Shown here in pieces: positions 26,023-39,529 of a stretch of 64,000 nucleotides of DNA. Position 1 is the stretch's first letter; each line of letters starts with the position of its first letter. Both the position numbers and the translations under genes were made by a program. Source of the stretch: Atrichornis clamosus (taxonomy: Eukaryota; Chordata; Aves; Passeriformes; Menuridae); NCBI GenBank assembly GCA_013400975.1, contig WBMZ01000186.1, positions 41,693 to 105,692 on the forward strand. The letters are read 5' to 3'. The notes under the pieces were generated by a model. It was not told where the DNA came from and made no database searches. It worked only from the letters and a program-made list of their open reading frames with translations.

Positions 26023-27567
26023 ACCACACTTGCTCATAACCCAAGGATTGGACAAGCCCCGAGTGATACTGGTGTGGTGGCAGGCTGGAAGTGTACAGGG
26101 ATGATAATTCTGGGGAGCTTGTTGCCATGCACGGTACAAGTGCCTTTAGGTAGGCTTGGGCTCACAAGTGATGAGGGCAATGAAATCTCATGAGGGCCTT
26201 TTGTCGACAAAGATGTCCTCTGTGGCTCAGAAAGTGCCTGGAAAACAGAGGGATATGCTGGTGTAGTATCACTTCATGCCTGCCCTGCTCTTGTGCTCTT
26301 TATCCAGATATCTGCCACTGCTGTTGCCACAGAGAGTCTGGCTCAGTGTGGCCATTCATATGGAACAGCAGGTCATACACAGTAAACATTATATGAAATA
26401 ATCACTTTGGGACAGTACAGATTTGCTTTTGGGTTCTCTTACAGCGTGTAAATACTTTGGATGCTATTTGAATACAGTTGAATAGCAAAGTGGTTTTGCC
26501 TTTTAGAGCTTTTAAGCTGAAAGAGAGTAATTGCTAAAATCTAAGGCTATTCAGACAGAATTTCTTTGCTGAAAAGAAGGCTATGCATGCAAATCTGCAT
26601 GGTACATGTTTTATTTGATGTCTAAGTAAGTTTCAAATATGTATCCAAATGTTAAGATGCTGGCAGAGATTCAACCAAGCTAATATCAAACTTCAGTTGT
26701 TGCTTCAACACACTGGATATTTTGCCTAATTGATGTTCAGTTCTAACAGTGGCAAGTTGTGTTGCCCTAACTGTAGTTTCAGAAAAAGCTGTGGTCTTTT
26801 GTTGTTGTTGTTCTGTTTTGTTGTTCCAGAAAACAGTGAAGTTACTGTGAAGGTTCTGGGCTCCTTAGAAAGTTAAATTTCTTTTTCTTTTAAAAATGTT
26901 TTTGTTTGGCTTTACATGTATAAGCTTTGACCATAAAATAGGGCCATTGAATAAGTTTTCACCTCTGGACCTGATTTTTGTGTTGATGTAGACAGTTTAC
27001 TAAACACTGAAGTACTTGACTGTGCCCATGTTGATATTTTAAGATAGGACTCAGATAAAAATTATTTCTGCAAATGCAAATCATGATGGTCACACCACGT
27101 AACTTCAGTCACTTCATTTCAGGGGTTACCTTTTACTTTACGTTAGTGGAGAGAAGGATTCCTGTAGGAATCCTGTGAACCATCTCTGAGAGGAGATTGA
27201 AGTTGGACTGTACTCTCAGAAGTATCTCATCTTACTGTCTGTGTATAAGCACTTCTGCAGGAATACCACAAAATCCTTCTTTCCTTTTAAAAATAGAAGT
27301 AAAAATCCCAACGAGTAGGAAACTGGATGGTAAGTGGATGCTTTTAATGAAAATCTTACTACTGTGTAACTGAACTGTACACCATTGTATCAGATTGCAG
27401 TTCTGCACCAGAGTTCAGCTAATGTTTGCATGAAGTGCACAGAATTGGAAATGTGTGTAAAGTAAGAGTTTCTTGTTTTTCTTAATGGGAGGAGAGGAGG
27501 AAAACATCCTAAAACATTTCTTATCAGGTGCAGTAATCTTAAATCATCTGAATCTAAAATTACTATC
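26023..27567. other. Unique non-coding DNA
   Basis: No gene or recognisable repeat was found. A short GTT run lies near 26801-26811. Confidence 0.6.
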
Positions 27568-27992
27568 TGTCATGGTTCTGGTCAGGAGAGAGTTAATTTT
27601 TTCAGTAGTCAGGAGAGGATGTGGCCGAGGGGACGTGGCCAGGAGGTTATTCTGTACCACCTTAGGTCATTGCTGGGAGCAGGAGTAAGGCACTCTCCCT
27701 TCCAAGACAGGTGTCCCTTCTGATGGGGAGATAAGGTGGTGGGGAAGGGATGGTTGGTGTTTTGATGGGCTTTCCATGTAAATCACTTCTTTGTCCTATA
27801 TCTTTTGTTATTAATATTGTTGCTGTTACTGCTCTTTTTCTTATCTCATGGCTATTTCCAGTAAATTGTTCTTATCTCAACCCGTGATCTTTGCCTTTTG
27901 TGATTCCAGCTGGAGGGGAAGAGGGAGAGTGAGCAGTGGTGTGGTTTTAGCGGGAGTACTAAATTGGAGAATACCATTCCTAAACCATGACA
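27568..27992 (+). mobile_element. Solo LTR of an endogenous retrovirus (family A copy 2)
   Basis: The element begins TGTCATGGTTCTGG and ends CCTAAACCATGACA, giving TG...CA ends and an imperfect inverted terminal repeat (TGTCATGG / CCATGACA). It is the same family as the inverted copy at 14670-15085, with shared landmarks along its entire length. Just inside the 3' part lie TTCTTATCTCAACCCGTG and ATCTTTGCCTTTTGTG, typical of avian LTR R/U5 regions. It is about 425 bp long and not flanked by retroviral genes, so it is a solo LTR. The possible 5-bp duplications CTATC and AAATC agree at 3 of 5 bases. Confidence 0.87.
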
Positions 27993-30900
27993 AAATCCTA
28001 CAAGGCAGTGGGAAGGAAGAGAGATTATGAAACACACAGAAAAACATCTGAAGCACTAGGCAATCAGAATGGTGAAAAGTGGATGTCTCTGTGTTGTGTA
28101 GATCTTTGCAGATTTGTTTCCATTTCTGGAACTGCAGAGAATGCCTTTACTGAAGACAACGATAAAGAAAAATGTCGCTTCAGAAAGCATGTGGTTCACC
28201 ACCTACCATGGGAAACCTTGGTATCAGTCGAGGAAAAAGAGATTTCAATTGTATTTTGTGTTAGGACATTCTGTTCTGTGATACAGTGCCGTTCAGTGCT
28301 CTGTGAAATTGTGGTATCGCGATAATGTGGGCAGCTGTTTTGTCTGCACCCTGTTGCAGGCTCCTTTCTCTGTGAGACAGAATTCAAAACAAGTAGCTCC
28401 TATAATTTTGTGTATGTGTTTAAACTAAACAAGCAACACTTGCATTGTGGCTCATTGCTGTAAAGTAAGGAAAAAGGTACAGAAGGAATCCCTGGGTTAT
28501 CAAAATATCTGCAGTGTTAAATATTCAAATCTATGATCTTAATGCTCAAGCCGTTAGCAGCCATGGGAATTTCAGGTAGATACTCGAGTAATATATGTTT
28601 ATTTGTTTGTCTGCCTTTAAATGTCAAAATTGAAGAGCATGAAGTATTCCTGGAAACAAGAACACAGAGATCTGTTACATAGGACAAGTTGTGGGTCAGA
28701 TCCATGTGTGTCCTGAGGGATAGAGTGTAAAATCCAGTACAACTCTGAGAGTTGGAGTTTTTTGGGGGCAGGGAAGTGGGGAAAAAGTGAAGAAGCAGTG
28801 AGAGAGATCCTCTGAGAAATGTGTGTCATTATGTATACGTATAACAGTATCAAGGTGCAACCTGCTGTGGGCACGTCTTTGTTTTAATAGGATTTGGGAC
28901 AGGAATGGCATCAGGCCTTGTGGCAGGTACACTTACACTTCTTCCTTACATATGTTTCCCAGGCACTTTTTAGAGTCAACAGAGATTGTAGGCATTTCCT
29001 GCAATTCAATTAAAATGTCTTACATTTTCTTCCTCAGTACATATTGTCAGGGTAATTCTGAGGTGATTTCTACCTGCAGTTGCTTAGTCTGGCACAAAGA
29101 AAATGCAACAGTAGTATACAGAAAAAGAGAAGAAAATATTTAATCAGTTTACTGGGTAAATGCTATCTTCCATTAGTTGAAACAATTATGAGAGCAATTA
29201 AATGCCCACACGTCCGTGGCAGGTGGAGAGTCTTGTCTGTCTTTTCAGTTCTTCCCTTTGGGATACCAACATTTATGCTGGATTTTGTCAATCAATATCT
29301 TTCTAGTGAGCATAACAATTAGAATTGTTATTTCAAGAGAGAATGTCTCGTAGCTATGCACTGTTAATTCTCCTGCCCCAAATGATCTCCCAAAGGGAAC
29401 GTGAAGTTACAGATGCACATCCAGGACTGGAGAACAAACACTTTTAAGTATGTTAACTTAAAAAAAAATGAAAGAAAGACATGAGAAATCCATAAGACAT
29501 GGCATTCAGTTTGCTTGTTGAGGTAACTTTGTTTCCCAAAGCCTTCACAAAACCTTTGATATTACTCAGTATGTCTACTAGCACAGACAGGGTTGCAAAA
29601 TTAAATGCTTGAAAGTTAAAAAGTGACCAAATGACCTTAAACTGTCATCAGTGTTTGCATTTTCACAGATTTTGATAAACTGAACTTCTGAGCTTTGCCT
29701 ATAAGTATTGTACGCTTCAGGTGTATTATAAGGGAATGCTTCCTCCTTGTCATATCTGGAAAGGGTTGCTTTAATCCATACCTTCAGAATTCTAGGATAA
29801 ACTTTCTCAAGAATGCCCATAAGTGAATCTAAGGAAAATCCATGAAGAATGGGCTTCCTCTACAGCATGATTGTAGCTGCAATTAAGCAGTAAATCACAG
29901 GAAAACCTTTCTGGTGTTTGATAAAAGAAGTGACGTTTAGCAGACTCATTATTTTCGCGTATTGCTGTTTGCTGTGTTCAATTTTTAGTTCAACAAAGCT
30001 GGATGATAGACTGTGTTGCTAATTTGTGTTGAGTATTACTTGAATCATCAAAGCTGTTCTAAAACCAAATGAAGCTCAACAAATGGCTTAGTCTTGCTTT
30101 TACATGGAGCAGGGAGAAGGAAGAGAAAACCTATCCACCTAATTATGAATTCATTGTTGTTCTCTTGCACAACTGCACATCAGGATGGAAAGCTTTAATT
30201 CATTTGCTAAACTGTCCCCTCAGTTATGGGGGAAAATGAGCTGCATACAACTCTCTTAAAGCAGTATGAATTATTTACCTAAAGAATAACTCTGGTTCTA
30301 CATTCTACACACTTTTAAAGTAAATATTCAAAGAATTTTAGTTGAATTGTGCTACTGAATCAGTCCCAAATCACAAAAAACCCCTCTCTCAGCCGTTCCA
30401 AATGTTTCCCAACGCTTGTAGCTCTGAATTAAAATTGGTGCAAGGAAATGTGCAATGTGGAGAGGAAAAGCCAGGGAAATAACACCTCTTGATTTGTTTA
30501 AAGTAAATTAATTAGCATAATATGTAAGATAAGAAGGAAAGGCAAGTTCTCCTCTTTGACACCGGAATCTCAGGACAGAAACCTCCTAGGGAAGAACTTT
30601 GTTTCAATTCATGCTGATAATTAACACTCAAGTTTCCCTGTTTCTTAGAAACTTAGCTCCCCCAGTCTTGCATTAATCTTTCACTGAAATTTGACTTCAA
30701 TAGGATTTTTAAGAAGAAAGAAAGAATACAAAACATGTCTTTTTTTTTTTTTTAAGTTGTAGTGTATCTGGAATGGCAACAATTATGCCACAGAAAACCC
30801 ATCTCAATAATAAGAATAACTGAATGAAGGCATTCTTAACACTGCTGAACTTAATTGTCATGTAAGAGCCTAATGTTAGCCAATTCCAATTTCTCCATCA

Positions 30901-33270
30901 GGCAAAAAGGATATAAGTAGCTTTGTGTGGGAAGAGAATATAGAAACAGTCTTAATTTATCTTGCACTGGGAAAACCTGGCGAGATGTTATGTCAGTCAA
31001 TGCTAATGTTTCTGTTTCTGAAGACTAACTTTGAACAAAAATTGATAGTGCAGAACTTTATTTGAAATCCAGTTTCCCTATGTCCCCCCTTCTTTTGTAG
31101 GAAGGGATGCTGTGCTGTGGATGTATACTGTTTACTTCAACAGTTGGATGCATTGATTCCCATTAGATGGATAGGTAACAGGCTCCAGGATATTTCATCC
31201 ATACATGATTCATAGGATTATATCCATTCTGGCTTCTTGATAGCGTGTGACGTATAGGGACATTCCTGTGAAATCCTCTTTACAATTGCTGGGGAGCAGC
31301 ATGAGCTGCTGCTTCCAGCCAATTCCATCTCCTGGCTGTCAGCTCTTCATTCCTTTCATCTCTAAACCCAAATTTTCCCAGCTTCTCCTAAGTGGCAAGA
31401 GCCTTTAAGAAACAGTTTTCTCGGTAAGAATTCTAGTGATAATTTGTAGTGACTTGTCTTGACTGAAAGGACCTGAGGGAAATAATACCATTTTCTTCAC
31501 GATTTCAGATCTTAGCAAGGGAGTTTTGAAGATGGTATGCACTGGATCAGTAGTTAGTGTAGATCTAAGCCAAATGCTGTTTGGTGCACATTAATATCAT
31601 TACATAAGATGTAACATGTTTCTACCACATAGATAACCGGGCAGTCTTGCTCAATTTCCTGACAGGACACAAAATCAATAAAGGTGTATGAGAATCAAAA
31701 CCATAATTATATATATGAGAATTTTCTTCAGGCTCAGTCAAGTATGTGAGGGCCCATACTAATTCTGTTTCTGCTGTACATCTATTCTGTGTCTAGGTGC
31801 TATCCATCCCTTGGCCCCCAGATCTATCAGTCTATTTCTTTTCATGAAATTAACTCTGAATTTCTTGATAGACAACTAGCAAAGATGCAAGTCTGGGGCA
31901 TTGCACATTACAGATCAGTGCAGATGGCTTTTTAGGTTTCTTTTTATTCAAGATTTACATTTTGAAACGAAGTTGATGTCCCTGTCATTGCCTATCATCA
32001 TGAGTGGTCCACAAATGATATTGTAAAGTATTTTTACATCACAAAACCTAATGTGTCAGCTTTCATATTTTTTTTCTTGGTGTCAGAAAGTATTTCTTAT
32101 GTTGCCATGTTTTCTACATATTCTCCATGTTGGCATAATCCTATTAATCCCATGTTACAGATGTGAGCATCTTGGATCAGTATAAACTGTATTGTTTTTC
32201 GTTTTTACAAATCAAGCTATCTATGCAAAATGAAAATCAAGAGATTGAAAGTAAAAGCAGTGGGAAGTTGTTGAAAGAAAAGAAAAGAAAGCATCTGTAG
32301 TTGATCCAGGTTGTACCAAAAGAGGCCAAAACTTGGTGTGCAATGACAAGTAATCAGCTGAATCTTTTCCCTTCCAAAGAAAGGGCCTGCTCTAAAGATT
32401 ACAGACTCATGCCTCACCATTAAAAGAAAAGAATCTACTTTCATCCTCAGCTAATTTTGTCTTGGTTGCTAGCCATGTTTCTAATGTAATTGGTAGAACC
32501 CTCAGTCTTGTCAGCTTTCAAAACCTTTTAATATAGTATAAAAGCAGCTGACTGTTTCTGGCAGTAGGTAACTGAGTATTTGACCTATAGTGTCTTCACT
32601 GCACTCTTTGCATTAGAAGAGGTGATTTTCATGTAGTAGCTGAGGAATTCCAGATGCAGAGCTTTGACATGGTGAATGTCTTTAAGGAAAGAATGTCTCT
32701 GAGTTCAGGGGTTGCTTCTTTACTTCCATCTACCAAAGCAGGCAAGACTTTCTTGCAGATCCTCATATAATTGTTTTTCAGACATGCATAAACTACTTTC
32801 CACAAGTAAGAACTGCTGAGTAAGTTCTTCATTGGAATTCCTTTTTCTTGAAGGAATGAAAAATGGAGAATTTCTCCATAGGGAATTCAAAATTGTAGCT
32901 TTCATTTAAGCAAAACTCATTGTCTCATGTATAATCATGGGAGGAGGAAAGAAAACTTGTCAGATTCACTTATATGAAGCTGCCCATTGTGACAACTGTT
33001 TTTTCTCAGTCTTGGAATATGTGTAAAGCAAACAAATGACATGGAATATTGTCAGCTTGTAGAGTTTGAAGCTGTCACAGGCATATGCCTGAGTGAGACC
33101 TTAAGAGTACAAAGGACAGCAGACTTTTTATTTCTCCCACAACACCTGCTGCTAACACCATCAAGTTCATTCCTGAGTAAATTGTTGTGGAAGAGGCAGT
33201 CTTTTGCAAGCATGTTTTCAGTAGGGTCCCAGAAGCTCAGGCTGTCTTGGCAAAAAAATAATCCAGATGC
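27993..33270. other. Unique non-coding DNA, possible conserved element near 29.93-30.24 kb
   Basis: No gene is supported. The stretch 29930-30240 is free of repeats and rich in homeodomain and SOX-like words (TTAATTC, AATTATGAATTC, ATTGTTGTTCTC), which is a common look of vertebrate conserved non-coding elements. Conservation cannot be measured from one sequence. A T run lies at about 30740-30753. Confidence 0.55.
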
Positions 33271-33328
33271 AGGTGGGATGGAGTAAGGTGGTTAGATGTA
33301 GGTGAGATGGAGTAAGGTGGTTAGATGT
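33271..33328. repeat. 29-bp tandem duplication
   Basis: Two adjacent copies beginning AGGTGGGATGGAGTAAGG and AGGTGAGATGGAGTAAGG differ at a single position (G to A). The high identity implies a recent duplication or ongoing variation. Confidence 0.95.
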
Positions 33329-36300
33329 TTAGGCACTATGCTGAGAGTTTGGAGGAGTTTGAAAACTAAATAGGAAGAAAATGAGAGTGGAAATCCTTGT
33401 TTAAAAATGATGTGTAATTTTTAAACTTTCTTTCAAATATGTTTGAGCTGAATCTCGTATTTCCCAACAGATATGAGGATCTTATGGCATATTTATATAT
33501 AGACTTGCAGTTCTGGTTTTGTGTTACCACCAGAGAGGAGGTTGCTGCAAACAGTGTTGGCAGAGAACAGGGATGTAAAAGGGAGAAGGTTCCTTTTCAG
33601 CCATTTAACCAAAGTGAAGTAAAGCTGAGCAGTTCTAATGAAGAGAATTTGCCAGACAACTTATAGAATTTTCATTTTTCTTGGAATGATGTTAGCAGGA
33701 AAGCTCTCTTAGGTTGTTCTAGAGCTTTCTCCGGTTTTCTCAGTCTTCTGTGCAAGTCATCACTACTAAGGCTTTGCTAAAGGAATTATTTAAAATTAGT
33801 TCTGATTTTAGGAACAGACAAAGCTCAGACCCTTTAAAAACATTTAATATTGGACAAGCCATGTTAAGCATATACCTTATTTGTGGATTATGGCTTGTAT
33901 TTTATTTTTGCACATAGTATACAAATTTTCAGTGAATTTATCACTAGTGAAGATGTACATTATTGCACACTTAAGTCCAGTGGCTGGTGGTGCTGCTTTG
34001 TTGTAGAGATGCTTATTCCATAGTAAAAAATGTGTTTTGTCAGCACTGGATATGTAAAGATATCTTTTTTGGATTGTGGAAACTCACCTTTTACATATTT
34101 TAGTTTATCTCTGTCTGAATTGAATCTTCTTCAGCTTCATATCCCAACTCCCATTGTATCAAATTGGTGTTTCTCTTATAAGACTGTGAGCAATTCCATC
34201 CTTTTCTGGTTTGCTGCTGGCTGGTCTCTTTTACTACATAAGCCTCTTCTGCTGAGAGGTGTAAAATAAATCAGCCAGCTACCATGCCTGGGCTGACAAA
34301 CCCCTTTTAAATAAATCTATTCTCTACAGGTTCTGCATTAATCACCTGAATACCTTAATATATAGTGTGTTAATTTACAGCTATCATCTTCTATCGTTGT
34401 TCTTTCACACAGGCAGGAGTGGAGTGCCTTGCTTGGCTTGCACTTAAATCCTGTCCTGGGTTGTTGCTGTTATGTCCCCAGACTTGTCACAGGCTTTGGT
34501 CCCATGAGCAGCTGTTCCCACAGGTTTGGCCCCTGTGTCTTTCTGTCCCCTGCACCGGTGCGTGGCTTTTGGGAAAGAAGTTCTTGTGCTTCATTGTCCT
34601 CAGGGCATCATTTATCTGTATGTTCTGGGTTTAGATCATTGCTCTTGGGGGCTTTGAATTTGGTTTGCAGTGCCGTGAAAGCCAGCACGCCTAGTGGGGG
34701 GCACACATACATTTGGCTCTATCTATTCTTATTTAAGGGCTTTATATTCAGGTACACAGCACCGTTGTTGTCTCAGTCACACCTTTGCTCCTTTGGGGCT
34801 TGCTATGCAAATAATTGTAAGAATGGGGCTTAGAGTTGATGTGAAATGTACTCTTCCAAGTAGTTAATTGTGGAAAAGAATTCAGCATGAGCAACATTAA
34901 ATCCAACATAATTCTGAATGAGAGTACCTACACAAGGATTTAGTGGTTTAAGTATTTTATTAGATTAATTTGGATTTCTGAGTGTACTTAAGTAATTGAG
35001 CTTTCCAACATATGCTATGAAATAATTTCCTGCTGATTTCAGTACTGTGGAACTCTGTAACTTGAAGATGATTACACTTTTTATTTCTTCTGCCTCCTAA
35101 CCGCACTACCAAGTAGTATGTTAAATTTTGATGTTACTTCTCTATTCACTCCCATGTGATATCTCTTAGCAGCTGTATTTTAGGTGGCCAGAGATAGTAA
35201 TAAGCTCCAACAATTCTGGTGGCCTCAAAATTTGTCTTAGTGCTTCAAGTTTCTCTGAAGTTATGTTAATTTATCAGAATGCCATAAGTTTACCACTGCA
35301 GCAGCTCGGTTGGGGTCTAAATCCTTTGACTGTACCCAAAAGTTACTTTTATAAAATTTCTTTCTCTTCAGATGCTGTTAGCCTCTGGATAGCACCTAGG
35401 CCTGTTGTTGGACAGATATGCTCCCCGATTTGTGGTGGTTGTTTTCAATTGTTTCTCAATTGTGGTGGTTAATGTTGACATGGCACAAAGGCTGATGAGA
35501 CATGAAGAACAAGATCCCTTTTTGTGCTTCTGGATGCCAGTGGCCAAGGCAGTGATTGGTAGGTTCCCAGAGGTTTAGCCAGTTGTTTGGCTGTGATTCA
35601 AGGACTTCAGCCATGTGTTTTGGAGACACAGTTCTGTAGCAAGCACGTGCTAAAAACAATCTGTTTCCCAGTGCTAGTGCAGGGAAAGGAAACGAGTCAC
35701 AGTGGCTTATTCTACGTGATATATTTACACGCAAGTTCTACTGTGCTGGTTCATATATAGGACTATTCACAGAGGCGTCTTTTGGCTTCTTTTGAAAAAT
35801 CAACATGATTTCCCAAAGAATAGGGCTGTTTTATTTATTTGTGCTGTGGAGTTGCTTGTATATTCTTATGAAGGACCAACGTACACACACATTCTATTTC
35901 CTGACAACCCAGGCAAGTTCTCCCCAAAGAGGCAAACAGCTGAGCTAAAGACTGTAGCTGACACGGGAGGGTCGCTGATGTGACAGTACTGTGGCTGTTA
36001 ATGACAGGTTTGCCACTATTCTTGCTGCCCTGAAGGATTTTTTGCTGAAGGTAGGAATACAGTGCAGGCAGTGAGAATTAGAGGGCTGCTGGTTCAGATT
36101 GCTGGCTTTGCTTGTAATACTGCTTGGCATAGCTTGTAAAGGAGTCTTTTGTATAACCTGAAGTTTGTCACTGTCAGCTCAGCTGCAGGCAACTCCCTTG
36201 TCTCTGACTGCAGTTCTTTATTTGGTGTATGAAGAGCAGAGATCTGAATTACGGGGAGGGGAGGGAGGGATGTGGAGCCTGGGGCAGGTGGAGAGAACTT

Positions 36301-39300
36301 CACTGTGCTGGCAACAAGGAATTATTATCCAGGCTTAATAATCTGAAACATTAGATAAATGGTCACTGCATCTTGTTGTTCTCTAGAAAGAGAAAAAGGG
36401 TTGGCTGAGACATTTTTGAGTCATCAGACATATATTCAAAGTGCCTTTAAAACATTGAGTCCGATGCTCATTTTCTCCAGACTCAAATGTGGCTGTGGAT
36501 GGGGGGTGCGTGGGGGCACTGGTTTGACTCACAGAAGTAAATGCTTATCTGTAAGCAGTGCTTTTTTTTGGTGAGCTGTAACTTTCACATATTAATCCTT
36601 GAGGGACTGCCAGTGGAGAATTTGTTCAAAAACTTGGAGCAAGAGCTTTAAATGGATTGTGAAAAGAAGGAAGACTTTTGATGCTGGAAGAACTTTGTCA
36701 ACATGTTCTTAATGTGTCAGGATGTGTGTCTCTTCCCCTCACCCTGCCTGTTGTTGAATGTCCTGTTGCTTGATCTTGTGAGATAAAGCTGGGCTGTGCC
36801 TAGAACTGGGAATAAACTTGGTTCTTCCTCAACCTTTTCCCTTTACATCTTGGGGGAAAAAAGACATTTGCTTTTGTAAAAAGGTACAGTCACATAAAAA
36901 CAAAGAAGAAAACATTAAAAAAAATCCTACAATAGCAGTTTTTGTGAACGAAAAGTAGTTAAAGGAATAACCAAGAATAAACTCTTTTTGTTGAGCTTGG
37001 TGAGAGATGCCATAAGATGGCTGGAGGTGAGATGCTTAATGTTGAGGAGGTGAAAGGAGGAATGCGAATATAACTTATTTTATGTTACATTTCTGTCAAG
37101 TTAAACCACCTACAACACTGAACGCAACTTGTCAATTTGAATGTTGTAACAGACTAAAACCAGTCTTTTCCCTTGTAAAACTGCAAGTTACTTCTGTGTT
37201 GAAGGAGACTGCATAGACACACACACACGTACATATTCTGCTTTGCACCTAAGTCCTATTTTGTTGGTGTCCATCACTCTCTTAGCCCTATTTCTGATTC
37301 CCTGGAGCTCCTCAAAATGACCAGCAGCCACACATTCAGAGGTGTTATGGACTGAAAAACTATTGTTACCAGAATATGAATATCTGTTTATAAAAGAATT
37401 AGAGGGAGTTGGATGCCCAAAATGTTTGAATTTCAATTGGAAATATTCAGCCTTGCTGAGTGTATTATTTTGCCAGCTTTCTTTTAAATGTCATAATGAT
37501 AAAAGAACTCAACCTGTTTTCAAATAGCTGCATGTTAATAGCTTTGAGCAGGTGCTGTGGAAATCAAGGGAGTCTATGAAATTCCAGAATGCCTCCTCCC
37601 CCTATTGAAATCTTATTTCTAAAAAGTGCACATGTTTTTAGTCTGGTGTAGCAAATGTGTGAGACTATGATCTGTTTGTACTTCTGCTGTTTTGAGATTG
37701 GTATTTTTGTAAGGATTCAACTTGCATCTGTCTCAAGTGGAAATTCCACAAAAGCTTAGTCAAAGCACCTCTAAAACATAGCATTTCAGGGTCCCAAAAG
37801 TGCAAAAACAGTTAGCATAAAGCTTCCAGGAAAAAAACCACCAAACAACAAGAAAAAGCCTTAAACTCTCTGAAATGTCTTTTGTCACCTGACCTGCAAT
37901 TGCTCCAAAAAGCTAGCACAGAAAACTACAAAACTGCATTTCATCTGCAGTTACAGACTGATAGATATTCTTTGTGGCTGACAGTAGGCAGTGAGGCGTA
38001 ATTCTTTTTTTTTCCTATGGCTGTTTAGCACAGTAAGTAAATTTAGGTCAAACTCTCAATCACTTGATCATATGCCTGGAGATGTAATACATTTTGTCTA
38101 ATAGCCAGGGGAAACAGTCATTTAACCAAGTAACTGTTTCATTTCTTGAAGTGACTAATTTGATAGACAAGGCACAGCTCATAGGAAAACAATAGATCCT
38201 ACAATGGGATGTTCTTAGCCTGACCTTTCTGCCCAGCTGGATACCAGTGGGGCCTGTTAACGTGGAGATGTTTGCCAGCTTGAGGGAAGGGCAGCAACAT
38301 CATCTACAGAATACAGTTATATCATGCAGCATTGCATGGCATCATCTGTCTACTACAAATAATTTGCCTCTCTTTTTCTGCCACAAGGTTTCTAAAGTAC
38401 CGTAGAAAGGAAGAGCATTTAGTTAAAAGAAAAGCAAACAGATTACTTTACCTTTAGTTTCAGAATAGCAGGGGCTTGTGTGTTTTTCACCCTTCTTGGT
38501 CCTGAAGACCAAATTCAGCATTTTATTGCACAGCTAAAACAGCAGGTGGATTTAAAATGAAGGGACAGCTGTACAGATGAGCTGCTGTATAAGCAGATTA
38601 TAAAATATGCAGTTTGTAGAGGTGGAATTTATCTACTCTCAGTAAGGCACTCTTTGCTGGTTGCTATTTGACAAGTTCAGCCATCATCTCTTGAAGATAA
38701 ATGCTGGTATTGCCATTGTAGCTCTGACTAATTCCACATTGGCCTCTTATCATCATGGTTTTGACTCTTTGGAAGGGTTTAGTTTATAATGGAAATATAT
38801 TTTGCTGGTCTACTTTAATCATTATAAACTGCCTATACTTGTAGTTTAGTGCTGTCGACTGAGCATTTGTAATTATTCAGTATATCATGTTCCCCTCCAA
38901 TGACACAATTGCTTTCTGTTTGGTGATAACCCAAGAGAGAGAATCTGCATTGATATCTAAACAGAAAACCACTAGTAGTATTGTTAAATCAGATGCTTTT
39001 ACATTCCGATTTAACTGAAAAAGGACTTTCTACTGCAATTTTTAATTTAAATGTGGAAAATAAGGCTGCACAGCTAGCTTTGCAAATTGTTGTAGATATT
39101 TGTTCAGGCAGAACAAGCATGCGTCCTTGCTGTTGTACTACTACACCTTTTATACCAGGCTCTCATTGATGTGCCACCTTGAGGGAAGGTCTTTATTGTA
39201 CCTTCATCTGAGATGAAAGTTTGAGGAAATTGCCTTTCATTCTCTTCTTTCTTTAGAGCATAATATGTGCAGGATTTTGTCAAGTACATGCCAGCTAATA

Positions 39301-39482
39301 AGCATATTTAAAATAATGAGTCTCAAGGACTGAGAAAAAAAATTAATGTATACAGTTTAGCTTCTGAAAATCTTTGTTTTCAAACTCGAAATTAATTTCA
39401 CTGTTAATTATATTCCTTTGTTTCATTGCACGTTCACTTCACACAGGTTCTTAATGCTAGTGCTTTTAAAATTTATTTTAGG
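33329..39482. other. Unique non-coding DNA
   Basis: No gene is supported. A GC-richer patch at about 34415-34835 is open for 134 codons on the plus strand, but I recognise nothing in it. At 33439-33663 an open stretch follows a fair acceptor-like TTTCCCAACAG; there is no donor or poly(A) signal to support an exon. A G-quadruplex motif lies at 36253-36269 and a short CA run at 37216-37228. Confidence 0.6.
36253..36269 (+). other. G-quadruplex motif
   Basis: The plus strand reads GGGGAGGGGAGGGAGGG: four runs of at least three G separated by single A loops. Such single-base loops give the most stable quadruplexes. Confidence 0.75.
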
Positions 39483-39529
39483 CTTTTTTTTTTTTTCTCT
39501 TTCTTTTTTCTTTTTTCTTTTTTTTTTTC
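39483..39529. repeat. Pyrimidine tract
   Basis: About 47 nearly uninterrupted T with a few C residues. It is low complexity, and the reverse strand is a purine tract. It could form triplex DNA, but no mirror symmetry long enough to insist on this was seen. Confidence 0.9.

Noticed and set aside
34429..34833. 134-codon plus-strand open frame
   Set aside because: It overlaps another open frame of equal quality, shows no domain, and has no convincing splice sites or start context.
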